The notes under the pieces were generated by a model, which made no database searches, was not told the DNA's origin, and saw nothing but the letters and a program-made list of their open reading frames with translations. 5,504 nt of DNA from contig JAIENF010000349.1 of NCBI GenBank assembly GCA_019751575.1, forward strand, positions 1-5,504, written 5' to 3'. The position numbers and the translations under genes were made by a program. Of the stretch, positions 1 through 5,504 are shown in pieces. This DNA is from Burkholderiales bacterium (GTDB taxonomy: Bacteria > Pseudomonadota > Gammaproteobacteria > Burkholderiales > CAIKXV01). Each line of letters opens with the position of its first letter. Position 1 is the first letter of the stretch.

Positions 1-27
1 CCGCACGGTCCCGGCGAACGGCAGTGA
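1..27 (+). CDS. 3' end of an unidentified upstream gene (partial)
   Basis: Reading from base 1 gives eight codons (ending Gly-Glu-Arg-Gln) and then a TGA at 25-27. That TGA overlaps the GTG start of the next gene by four bases (GTGA), a common junction between co-translated genes. Too little is present to identify the product. In many betaproteobacteria the gene before DUF502/aspS encodes a small FmdB-type zinc-ribbon protein, so that is a guess from context only. The frame used by DUF502 is also open to the left edge, so this fragment could be chance. Confidence 0.35.
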   Translation, partial: PHGPGERQ

Positions 28-686
28 ACCTGCGCCGCTATTTCATCACCGGCCTGCTGATCTGGATCCCGATCGGCATCACGTTCTGGGTGATGGATTT
101 CCTGGTCGGCACGCTCGACCAGTCGCTCGCACTGCTGCCCGCGGCATGGCGCACCGAGGCCTGGGCGGGCATCCATATCCCCGGCATGGGCGTGCTGCTG
201 ACCCTCGCCATCGTCACCCTGACCGGCGTGGTGGCGGCGAACTTCATCGGGCAGCGGTTGCTCGCGACATGGGAAGGCCTGCTCGCACGAATCCCCGTCG
301 TGCGGTCGATCTATTACGGCGTGAAGCAGGTCACCGACTCGCTGCTCGCCAGCAATGGACAATCCTTCCGCAAGGCAGTGCTGCTGCAGTTCCCGCAGCC
401 GGGCACCTGGACCATCGGATTCGTCACCGGCAAGCCCGGCGGCGAGGTTGCCCGGCTCCTGCCGGGCGACTCGGTCGGCGTGTTCATCCCGCTCACGCCG
501 AACCCCACGGCCGGCTACTTCCTGCTGGTGCCGGCGAACGAGGTGATCGAACTCGAGATGAGCGTCGAAGAGGCGCTCAAGTACATCATCTCGATGGGCA
601 TCGTGCCGCCGCGGCCGACGGCGCGGCCCGATGCACCGGGCGAGAGCCCGATGCCGCTGGTGAAGGGGCCCGTCCACGGGGCTTGA
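24..686 (+). CDS. DUF502 family inner-membrane protein
   Basis: The 220-residue product looks like a complete DUF502 protein, a widespread family of small membrane proteins with no established biochemical role. Two hydrophobic segments are visible, about residues 7-31 and 54-77. A soluble region follows, carrying features typical of the family: the block IPVVRSIYYGVKQV (90-103), the block PNPTAGYFLLVP (159-170) and a helix ending in KYIISMGIV (186-194). The last 25 residues are Pro-rich and probably disordered. The start is GTG; a start here places the Arg-Arg-Tyr-Phe-Ile-Thr-Gly motif at the N-terminus, as in relatives. No strong Shine-Dalgarno is seen, which fits coupling to the upstream gene through the GTGA overlap. 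It lies just before aspS, an order common in betaproteobacteria, but that says little about function. Confidence 0.9.
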   Translation: MNLRRYFITGLLIWIPIGITFWVMDFLVGTLDQSLALLPAAWRTEAWAGIHIPGMGVLLTLAIVTLTGVVAANFIGQRLLATWEGLLARIPVVRSIYYGVKQVTDSLLASNGQSFRKAVLLQFPQPGTWTIGFVTGKPGGEVARLLPGDSVGVFIPLTPNPTAGYFLLVPANEVIELEMSVEEALKYIISMGIVPPRPTARPDAPGESPMPLVKGPVHGA

Positions 687-783
687 ACCCGGCCTCCTGC
701 GCGCCGCCCGGCACCTCGGCGCTGCCTCCCGAATACTCCCTCCCACCGCGGGCACCCTGCCTGCCGGAACCTGAAGAACGACG

Positions 784-2547
784 ATGCGAACCGACTACTG
801 CGGCCTGATCTCCGAAAGACACCTCGACCAGACGGTCGAACTCAATGGCTGGGTGCATCGTCGCCGCGACCATGGCGGCGTCATCTTCATCGACCTGCGC
901 GACCGCGAGGGCCTGGTGCAGGTGGTGATCGACCCGGACACGCCGGAAGCCTTCGCGACCGCCGACAAGGTGCGCAACGAATTCGTGCTCCGCATCTCCG
1001 GCCGGGTACGCCGCCGCCCCGACGGCACCACCAATGCGAACATCGTCAGCGGCCAGATCGAGGTGCTCGCGAAATCGATCGAGATCCTGAACGCGTCGCT
1101 GACGCCGCCGTTCCAGATGGACGAAGAGAACCTGTCCGAGACGGTGCGCCTGACCCATCGCGTGATGGACCTGCGCCGGCCCGAGATGCTGAACAACATG
1201 AAGCTGCGCTACCGCTTCACGATGGCGGTGCGCCGCTACTTCGATGCACAGGGCTTCATCGACGTCGAGACGCCGATGCTGACCAAGTCCACGCCCGAAG
1301 GCGCGCGCGACTACCTCGTGCCGTCGCGCGTGCACCACGGCGAATTCTTCGCGCTGCCGCAGTCGCCGCAGATCTTCAAGCAGCTGCTGATGGTCGCCGG
1401 CTTCGACCGGTACTACCAGATCGTCAAGTGCTTCCGCGACGAGGACCTGCGCGCCGACCGCCAGCCCGAATTCACCCAGATCGACGTCGAGACCTCGTTC
1501 CTGAACGAGCGCGAGATCAACGACATCATGGAAGGCATGATCCGCAGCGTCTTCCGCGAGGTGATGTCGGTCGACCTGCCCGAGTTCCCGCGCATGACCT
1601 GGCAGGAAGCGATGGACCGCTTCGGCAGCGACAAGCCCGACCTGCGCGTGACGCTCGAACTGACCGAGCTCACCGACGTGATGAAGGATGTCGCGTTCAA
1701 GGTGTTCTCCGGTCCGGCGACCACGCCGGGCGACCGGGTGGCCGCGCTGCGCGTGCCCGGTGGCGCGGCGCTCACCCGTGGCGAGATCGACGGCTATACC
1801 GAATTCGTCAAGGTGTATGGCGCCAAGGGCCTGGCCTACATCAAGGTCAATGATGCGTCGAAGCCGAACGAGGAGGGGCTGCAGTCGCCGATCGTGAAGA
1901 ACCTGCATCCGCAGGCGCTGGCCGCGATCCTCGAGCGCACCGGCGCGCAGTCGGGCGACCTGGTCTTCTTCGGGGCCGACCGCGGCAAGGTCGTCAACGA
2001 CGCGATGGGTGCGCTGCGCCTGCGCGTCGGCCACGAGAAGGGCCACCTCGACGGCCGGAAGTGGGCGCCGCTGTGGGTGGTCGACTTCCCGATGTTCGAG
2101 TTCGACGAGGAGACGAAGGGCTGGACGGCGATGCACCACCCGTTCACCGCGCCCAAGGACGGGCACGAGGACTTCCTCGGCACGGAACCCGGCAGGGCGC
2201 TGGCCAAGGCCTACGACATGGTGCTCAACGGCTCCGAGATCGGTGGTGGTTCGGTGCGCATCCACCGCGAGGACGTGCAGTCGAAGGTGTTCTCGGCCAT
2301 CGGACTGTCGACGGAAGAGGCGCGCACCAAGTTCGGCTTCCTGCTCGACGCGCTGCAGTACGGCGCGCCGCCCCATGGCGGCATCGCGTTCGGCGTCGAC
2401 CGCATCGTCGCGATGATGGCGGGCTCCGACTCGATCCGCGACGTGATCGCCTTCCCGAAGACGCAGCGTGCGCAATGCCTGCTGACCCAGGCACCCTCGC
2501 CGGTGGACGAGAAGCAGTTGCGTGAACTGCACATCAAGGTCCGCTGA
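784..2547 (+). CDS. aspS: Aspartyl-tRNA synthetase, probably non-discriminating (Asp/Asn)
   Basis: This class IIb synthetase charges tRNA with aspartate in the cytoplasm. At 587 residues it is full length for the bacterial type. An N-terminal OB-fold anticodon-binding domain covers about residues 1-105. The catalytic core contains a motif 1 region near 158-166, the QSPQIFKQ block (193-200) and motif 2 ([14 protein letters not shown], 217-230). A bacterial GAD-type insertion lies at about 290-415, and motif 3 [10 protein letters not shown] (533-542) carries the class II Arg at 540. His30 in RRRDHGG and Gly81 match positions that in Pseudomonas-type enzymes go with recognition of both tRNA-Asp and tRNA-Asn; the discriminating E. 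coli enzyme has Leu in place of the His. If so, Asp-tRNA-Asn would be converted to Asn-tRNA-Asn by GatCAB. That is inferred from family knowledge. The ATG has only a weak GAAG-like site upstream. The stop shares one base with the next start. Confidence 0.98.
   Translation: MRTDYCGLISERHLDQTVELNGWVHRRRDHGGVIFIDLRDREGLVQVVIDPDTPEAFATADKVRNEFVLRISGRVRRRPDGTTNANIVSGQIEVLAKSIEILNASLTPPFQMDEENLSETVRLTHRVMDLRRPEMLNNMKLRYRFTMAVRRYFDAQGFIDVETPMLTKSTPEGARDYLVPSRVHHGEFFALPQSPQIFKQLLMVAGFDRYYQIVKCFRDEDLRADRQPEFTQIDVETSFLNEREINDIMEGMIRSVFREVMSVDLPEFPRMTWQEAMDRFGSDKPDLRVTLELTELTDVMKDVAFKVFSGPATTPGDRVAALRVPGGAALTRGEIDGYTEFVKVYGAKGLAYIKVNDASKPNEEGLQSPIVKNLHPQALAAILERTGAQSGDLVFFGADRGKVVNDAMGALRLRVGHEKGHLDGRKWAPLWVVDFPMFEFDEETKGWTAMHHPFTAPKDGHEDFLGTEPGRALAKAYDMVLNGSEIGGGSVRIHREDVQSKVFSAIGLSTEEARTKFGFLLDALQYGAPPHGGIAFGVDRIVAMMAGSDSIRDVIAFPKTQRAQCLLTQAPSPVDEKQLRELHIKVR
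2536..2539 (+). promoter_or_regulatory. Shine-Dalgarno for the ribonuclease, inside the end of aspS
   Basis: AAGG lies 7 nt before the ATG at 2547, within the last codons of aspS. With the TGATG stop/start junction it supports this start and suggests that ribosomes finishing aspS reinitiate on the ribonuclease gene. Confidence 0.5.
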
Positions 2548-2993
2548 TGCGGGCGCAGGACCGTTGCATCCGGCCATCGCCCTGGACGTCGCTGCGGGCG
2601 GCCGTCCGATGCGGGTCGGCCGCGCTGCTGCTGGTGCTGGCCGCGCTGGTGGTGCTGCTGCTGCCGGTGCAGGACGCTTCGGCGCGCGGCGATCCGCCAC
2701 CTGCGGCGAAGGGGCAGATCGCGGAAGTGGCGGTCGCGGACCTGCCACCCGAGGCGCGCCGGACGCTCGCCCTGATCCGGAAGGATGGCCCCTTCCCGTA
2801 CGACCGTGACGGCATCGTGTTCAACAACCGCGAGAAGCTCCTGCCGATGCGCGAGCGTGGCTGGTACCGCGAGTACACCGTGGTCACGCCCGGCGTGCGT
2901 CACCGCGGGGCGCGGCGCATCGTGGCTGCGCGATCCGGAGAGTTCTATTACACCGATGACCACTATGCGAGCTTCAGGCGCATCCGTGAATGA
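2547..2993 (+). CDS. Secreted guanyl-specific ribonuclease (RNase Sa/barnase superfamily)
   Basis: The 148-residue product is a small endoribonuclease expected to cut single-stranded RNA after guanosine. A signal peptide is evident: a basic N-region with several Arg, a hydrophobic core at about residues 25-41, and an Ala-Ser-Ala site with likely cleavage after residue 46. The mature part of about 100 residues aligns almost without gaps to Streptomyces RNase Sa (from memory). Shared blocks are LPPEA (66-70), DGPFPY (80-85), VFNNRE (91-96), YREYTVVTPG (107-116), RGARRI (120-125) and DHYASF (138-143). The catalytic Glu54, Arg69 and His85 of RNase Sa correspond to Glu109, Arg124 and His139. The guanine-binding Asn39 and Glu41 correspond to Asn94 and Glu96. 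All are present, so it should be active. The mature chain has no cysteine, unlike RNase Sa. It is placed between aspS and its barstar-type inhibitor. Export to periplasm or medium is predicted; the biological role (RNA scavenging or competition) is unknown. Confidence 0.9.
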   Translation: MRAQDRCIRPSPWTSLRAAVRCGSAALLLVLAALVVLLLPVQDASARGDPPPAAKGQIAEVAVADLPPEARRTLALIRKDGPFPYDRDGIVFNNREKLLPMRERGWYREYTVVTPGVRHRGARRIVAARSGEFYYTDDHYASFRRIRE

Positions 2994-3020
2994 GCCGGCG
3001 ATCCGCGAGCGAGTGAACGC

Positions 3021-3491
3021 ATGGACATGAACCTGTTGCGCGACCCCGCCGCCGCCGGCCTCCACGCCTGCGACCACGACCTCGATGCGTGGACCGCGGC
3101 CGCGGCCGCCGCCGGGCTGATGGTGGTGCGGGTCGACCTCGAACACTGCAGCACGAAAGCCGCGATCCTCGACGCCTTCGCCGATGCCTGCGGCCTGCCG
3201 GAGTACTTCGGTGGCAACTGGGACGCGCTGGACGAGTGCCTGCGCGACGATGCCTGGCACGAGCCGCCGGATGCGGCGCGGCATGGCCTGCTCTGGCGCA
3301 TCGATGGTGCGGCGACGGCCGTGCGCGAGGTGCCGGAGGCGTTCGAGACCCTGGTCGAGATCCTGGACGACGCGGTCGAGTCCTGGCGCGAACGCGGCAT
3401 CGCCTGCTGGGTCCTGGTTGCCACCGACGAGCCGGCCGAGTTCGGCCTGGACCCGCTGCCCGGGCGGGACGGGGCGGACGGCGCCGGCTGA
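3021..3491 (+). CDS. Barstar-family ribonuclease inhibitor
   Basis: The 156-residue protein has no signal peptide and should be cytoplasmic. It is recognised by the barstar core LPEYFGGNWDALDECL (59-74), which lines up with LPEYYGENLDALWDCL of Bacillus barstar. Tyr29, Asn33 and Asp35 of barstar correspond to Tyr62, Asn66 and Asp68. Barstar Asp39, a main barnase contact, is Glu72 here, and Trp38 is Asp71. It starts 27 bp after the ribonuclease, so the likely role is binding that enzyme before export and blocking its active site. This pairing is inferred from adjacency and family knowledge. It is longer than the roughly 90-residue Bacillus barstar, with about 30 extra residues before the core region and a Gly/Asp-rich tail from about 148. 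ATG 3021 is used; ATG 3027 in the same frame is an alternative, since the upstream GAG is only a weak ribosome site. Confidence 0.9.
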   Translation: MDMNLLRDPAAAGLHACDHDLDAWTAAAAAAGLMVVRVDLEHCSTKAAILDAFADACGLPEYFGGNWDALDECLRDDAWHEPPDAARHGLLWRIDGAATAVREVPEAFETLVEILDDAVESWRERGIACWVLVATDEPAEFGLDPLPGRDGADGAG

Positions 3492-3498
3492 CCGGCCC

Positions 3499-3503
3499 GG
3501 GAG
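3499..3503 (+). promoter_or_regulatory. Shine-Dalgarno deciding the nudB start
   Basis: GGGAG ends 7 nt before the GTG at 3511. It selects this GTG over in-frame codons further upstream, which would make the protein overlap barstar and add an Arg/Ser-rich extension unlike any NudB. Confidence 0.7.
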
Positions 3504-3510
3504 CAACGGC

Positions 3511-3954
3511 GTGTACAAGATCCCGATCTCGGTCCTGGTGGTGATCCATACCCGGGCCCTGGACGTGCTCCTGCTGGAACGCTGCGACCGGCCGGGGTTC
3601 TGGCAGTCGGTCACCGGCAGCGTCGACCGGATCGACGAGCCGCTGATGGACACCGCCCGCCGCGAGGTGCTGGAAGAGACCGGGATCGACGCGGCCGCCG
3701 GCCGGCTGGTCGACTGGAAGCAGGCCAACCGCTACGAGATCTACCCGCACTGGCGGGCGCGCTACGGGCCCGGCGTGACCGAGAACGTCGAGCACGTGTT
3801 CGGCCTGCAACTCGACGATCGCGTGCCGGTGGTCTTGTCTGCGCGCGAACACACCCGATATCAGTGGTTGCCGTGGTCGGAGGCCGCCGGCAAGGTGTTT
3901 TCGTCCACCAATGTCGATGCCATCCGCCAGCTGCCGCTGCCAGCTTCGCGCTGA
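3511..3954 (+). CDS. nudB: Dihydroneopterin triphosphate diphosphatase (Nudix)
   Basis: This 147-residue cytoplasmic Nudix hydrolase should remove pyrophosphate from dihydroneopterin triphosphate, an early step of folate synthesis. The sequence tracks E. coli NudB closely: YKIPISVLVVIHT at the N-terminus, FWQSVTGSV (30-38), the Nudix box (Gly36 to Ile59, with REVLEETGI at 51-59), then RYGPGVTENVEH (84-95) and YQWL (117-120). The metal-binding Glu residues (52, 55, 56) are present. The box has six rather than five residues between Gly36 and Glu43, a one-residue insertion in the loop. GTG start is chosen because of the GGGAG site and because the protein then begins at the family's usual N-terminus. 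It follows barstar by 19 bp and is probably in one transcript with aspS; aspS-nudB adjacency is widely conserved. A hairpin begins at its stop codon. Confidence 0.93.
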   Translation: MYKIPISVLVVIHTRALDVLLLERCDRPGFWQSVTGSVDRIDEPLMDTARREVLEETGIDAAAGRLVDWKQANRYEIYPHWRARYGPGVTENVEHVFGLQLDDRVPVVLSAREHTRYQWLPWSEAAGKVFSSTNVDAIRQLPLPASR

Positions 3955-3984
3955 CACCCCGCCGCAGTGCACCCCGGGGTGACA
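3952..3984 (+). terminator. Possible terminator hairpin after nudB
   Basis: TGACACCCC (3952-3960) can pair with GGGGTGACA (3976-3984) in 8 of 9 positions around a 15-nt loop. The left arm includes the nudB stop codon. The sequence after it is GTTGTGTT, a poor T-tract, so this is at best a weak intrinsic terminator. A competing perfect 12-bp palindrome, CACCCCGGGGTG, lies at 3970-3981. The position between the aspS-nudB cluster and nadA fits an operon boundary. Confidence 0.35.
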
Positions 3985-4018
3985 GTTGTGTTAACTTCGC
4001 CGCCCCGTTTGCGTTAAT
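3985..4018 (+). promoter_or_regulatory. Candidate promoter/operator region of nadA with a 9-bp direct repeat
   Basis: This is an AT-richer stretch in GC-rich surroundings. It holds TTGTGTTAA (3986-3994) and TTGCGTTAA (4009-4017), matching in 8 of 9 bases and offset by 23 bp, about two helical turns. GTTAAT at 4013-4018 could serve as a -10 box, but no good -35 sits at 16-18 bp spacing. The repeats could bind a regulator of NAD synthesis. I do not recognise the motif as a known NadR, NrtR, NiaR or NadQ site. Confidence 0.35.
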
Positions 4019-4046
4019 CGGATGCCGCTTCCCGATGCGCGTTCCC

Positions 4047-4052
4047 TGGAGG
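4047..4052 (+). promoter_or_regulatory. Shine-Dalgarno deciding the nadA start
   Basis: TGGAGG ends 5 nt before ATG 4058. The in-frame ATG at 4022, 12 codons upstream, has no such site and overlaps the candidate promoter region, so 4058 is preferred. Confidence 0.75.
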
Positions 4053-4057
4053 ATGCA

Positions 4058-5158
4058 ATGACCGCGACCCCAGTGTTGTCATTCGACGACTACAAGACCC
4101 TGGAAGACGACGCCTGCCAGGCACGGATCGTCGCTGCCCGGGCCAAGCTGGGCGCGCGCGCGACCATCCTGGGCCACCACTACCAGCGGGCCGACGTGTA
4201 CCAGCACGCCGACCTCACCGGTGACTCGCTCGGCCTGTCGCGCCTCGCGGCGCAGACCGAGGCGGAATACATCGTGTTCTGCGGCGTCCATTTCATGGCC
4301 GAGGTCGCCGACATCCTGACCGCGCCGCACCAGGTCGCCATCCTCCCCGACCTGTCCGCCGGCTGCTCGATGGCGGACATGGCCAGCCTCGCCAAGGTCG
4401 AACGCGCCTGGCGCGAGATCTCCGAGGTGCTCGACCCCGACGAACACATCACGCCGATCACCTACATCAACTCGGCCGCCGACCTGAAGGCGTTCTGCGG
4501 CGAGCATGGCGGCATCGTCTGCACCTCGAGCAACGCCCGCAACATCCTCGAATGGGCGTTCGCCCGGCGCGACAAGGTGCTGTTCTTCCCCGACCAGCAC
4601 CTGGGGCGGTGGACCGGCTACCTGATGGATATCCCGGTGTCCGAGATGCTGGTCTGGGACCCCGACGAGCCGATGGGCGGCCTCACCGCGCAGCAGATCA
4701 AGATGGCGAAGGTGCTGCTGTGGAAGGGGCACTGCTCGGTGCACCAGATGTTCCAGCCGCAGCATATCCTGCGCTGGCGCGAGCAGAACCCGACCGGCAT
4801 GGTGATCAGCCATCCGGAGTGCAAGTTCGACGTCTGCAAGTTGTCCGACTACGTCGGGTCGACCGACTTCATCATCCGCACCATCGCGCAGAGCGCACCG
4901 GGCACCCGATGGCTGGTCGGCACCGAACTCAACCTCGTGAATCGCCTCGCCGACCAGTTCAAGGGCCAGGGCAAGGTGGTGCAGTTCATGGCACCGACCG
5001 TCTGCATGTGCTCGACGATGGCCCGCATCGATCCGCAGCACCTCGCCTGGTGCCTCGAGAACCTGGTCGAGGGCAGGGTGGTCAACCAGATCTCCGTCCC
5101 GGCGCGCGAAGCGGCGCTCGCGAAGCTCGCGCTGACCCGCATGCTCGAGGTGTCGTAG
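4058..5158 (+). CDS. nadA: Quinolinate synthase A
   Basis: NadA condenses iminoaspartate (from NadB) with dihydroxyacetone phosphate to give quinolinate, the precursor of NAD, using an oxygen-sensitive [4Fe-4S] cluster in the cytoplasm. The 366-residue length is normal for the family. Visible signatures are GHHYQ (39-43), GDSLGLS (55-61), FCGVHFMAE (74-82), the Pro-Asp-Leu-Ser-Ala-Gly-Cys segment (97-103), FFPDQHLGR (176-184), SHPECKFDVC (251-260), GTELNLV (288-294) and VCMCSTMARI (315-324). Cluster ligands are most likely Cys75, Cys255 and Cys318 (with Cys316 close by). The ATG at 4058 is set by TGGAGG. The 103-bp gap before it and the hairpin after nudB suggest its own promoter. No nadB or nadC is in the window, although these are often linked to nadA elsewhere. 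Confidence 0.97.
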   Translation: MTATPVLSFDDYKTLEDDACQARIVAARAKLGARATILGHHYQRADVYQHADLTGDSLGLSRLAAQTEAEYIVFCGVHFMAEVADILTAPHQVAILPDLSAGCSMADMASLAKVERAWREISEVLDPDEHITPITYINSAADLKAFCGEHGGIVCTSSNARNILEWAFARRDKVLFFPDQHLGRWTGYLMDIPVSEMLVWDPDEPMGGLTAQQIKMAKVLLWKGHCSVHQMFQPQHILRWREQNPTGMVISHPECKFDVCKLSDYVGSTDFIIRTIAQSAPGTRWLVGTELNLVNRLADQFKGQGKVVQFMAPTVCMCSTMARIDPQHLAWCLENLVEGRVVNQISVPAREAALAKLALTRMLEVS

Positions 5159-5179
5159 TCCGACATCGCCTCGAGCGCG

Positions 5180-5230
5180 CATCCGGATGGCGGCCGGCAA
5201 CCCGCGGGTGCGGATCGCGATGCCGTCCGG
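5180..5230. other. Palindrome-rich intergenic segment after nadA
   Basis: Three perfect short palindromes lie in 42 bp: CATCCGGATG (5180-5189), ACCCGCGGGT (5200-5209) and ATCGCGAT (5214-5221). In addition, CCGGATGGC (5183-5191) can pair with GCCGTCCGG (5222-5230) as a 9-bp stem with one G-U pair. There is no T-run after it, so it is not a classical terminator. It might stabilise the nadA transcript end or be a chance product of high GC. Confidence 0.3.
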
Positions 5231-5245
5231 GATGCTGACCCGCCG

Positions 5246-5504
5246 ATGATTCCCGCCGGCCAGAGCCTGCCCGGCGCGTCGACGGCACACCACCCGCACG
5301 TGCTGCGCGTGGCGACGTACAACATCCACAAGGGCTTTTCGCCATTCAACCGGCGCATGATGGTGCGCGACCTGCGCGACCAGCTGCATACGCTGTCGGC
5401 GGACGTGGTGTTCCTGCAGGAAGTGCACGGTCGGCACGACCGGCACGCAGCGCGCTTCGAGCACTGGCCGGCCGCGCCGCAGTATGAATTCCTCGCGGAT
5501 GCCG
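5246..5504 (+). CDS. YbhP-like endonuclease/exonuclease/phosphatase family protein (5' part)
   Basis: Only the first 86 codons are in the window; the gene runs off the right edge. It belongs to the metal-dependent EEP fold (DNase I/exonuclease III/inositol phosphatase). The first active-site strand VATYNIHKGF (residues 22-31) carries the conserved Asn, and VVFLQEV (57-63) carries the metal-binding Glu. It resembles E. coli YbhP from memory: HKGF...FNRR, LRD, SADVV.LQEV, HWP, YEFLAD. YbhP's substrate is not firmly known. ATG 5246 is the first start in frame after the nadA stop; no clear Shine-Dalgarno is seen, and the first 18 residues are poorly conserved leader, so a later GTG (such as 5299) is possible. 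In many proteobacteria this gene precedes clsB, cardiolipin synthase B, which would lie beyond the window. Confidence 0.85.
   Translation, partial: MIPAGQSLPGASTAHHPHVLRVATYNIHKGFSPFNRRMMVRDLRDQLHTLSADVVFLQEVHGRHDRHAARFEHWPAAPQYEFLADA

Noticed and set aside
687..783. Gap between DUF502 and aspS searched for promoter, terminator or T-box-like leader
   Set aside because: It is C-rich with no convincing -35/-10 pair, no strong hairpin and no recognisable leader elements.
586..2748. 720-codon open frame on the minus strand opposite aspS
   Set aside because: The frame is the complement of biased GC-rich aspS codons. Its translation is rich in Arg, Ala, His and Val with no recognisable domain, while the plus strand encodes an unmistakable AspRS.
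3184..3510. N-terminal extension of nudB in the same frame
   Set aside because: The extra residues overlap barstar, are Arg/Ser-rich and unlike NudB. GTG 3511 has a well-placed GGGAG and matches the family N-terminus.
2211..3728. 505-codon open frame on the minus strand across aspS end, RNase, barstar and nudB
   Set aside because: It spans four recognised plus-strand genes and has low-complexity Arg/Pro/Gly content. It is explained by codon bias.
4022..4057. Upstream in-frame ATG for nadA
   Set aside because: It has no Shine-Dalgarno, and ATG 4058 has TGGAGG at 5-nt spacing and begins just before the conserved region.
5187..5249. 20-codon reading frame whose TGA overlaps the ybhP-like ATG (ATGA)
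   Set aside because: It could be a leader peptide, but it has no ribosome site and no similarity to anything known; chance overlap is as likely.
4079..5464. 461-codon open frame on the minus strand opposite nadA
   Set aside because: It mirrors nadA and part of the ybhP-like gene; its His/Arg/Val-rich translation has no family resemblance.

Overview
The window is a stretch of GC-rich chromosome (most third codon positions are G or C). It looks like a betaproteobacterium, probably Burkholderiales or Rhodocyclales. This rests on protein style (DUF502, AspRS, NudB and YbhP-like sequences) and on gene order, not on any marker that fixes the genus. All supported genes are on the + strand and close together. 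There is no RNA gene, CRISPR array, IS element or phage gene.

Layout. At the extreme left is the last few codons of an unidentified gene, whose stop overlaps by 4 nt the GTG start of a DUF502 inner-membrane protein (24-686). After a 97-bp gap comes aspS, aspartyl-tRNA synthetase (784-2547), with the residues expected of a non-discriminating (Asp/Asn) enzyme. The aspS stop codon shares one base with the start of a secreted guanyl-specific ribonuclease of the RNase Sa/barnase superfamily (2547-2993). This is followed 27 bp later by a barstar-family RNase inhibitor (3021-3491), and 19 bp later by nudB, dihydroneopterin triphosphate diphosphatase (3511-3954). A 103-bp gap holds a hairpin and an AT-richer segment with a 9-bp direct repeat. 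Then comes nadA, quinolinate synthase (4058-5158). After an 87-bp palindrome-rich gap, a YbhP-like endonuclease/exonuclease/phosphatase-family protein starts at 5246 and runs off the right edge.

How the genes relate. aspS and nudB are housekeeping neighbours in many beta- and gammaproteobacteria (tRNA charging and folate synthesis). Here a ribonuclease plus inhibitor sits between them, and the tight spacing suggests it is transcribed and perhaps translationally coupled with aspS. The RNase carries a signal peptide and the inhibitor does not. The simplest reading is an exported RNase with a cytoplasmic partner that protects the producer before export. nadA looks like a separate unit with its own regulatory gap. 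The YbhP-like gene probably begins the ybhP-clsB pair, but clsB would lie outside the window.

The most interesting item is the RNase/barstar pair. Both families are known, so this is a notable arrangement rather than a clearly new system.
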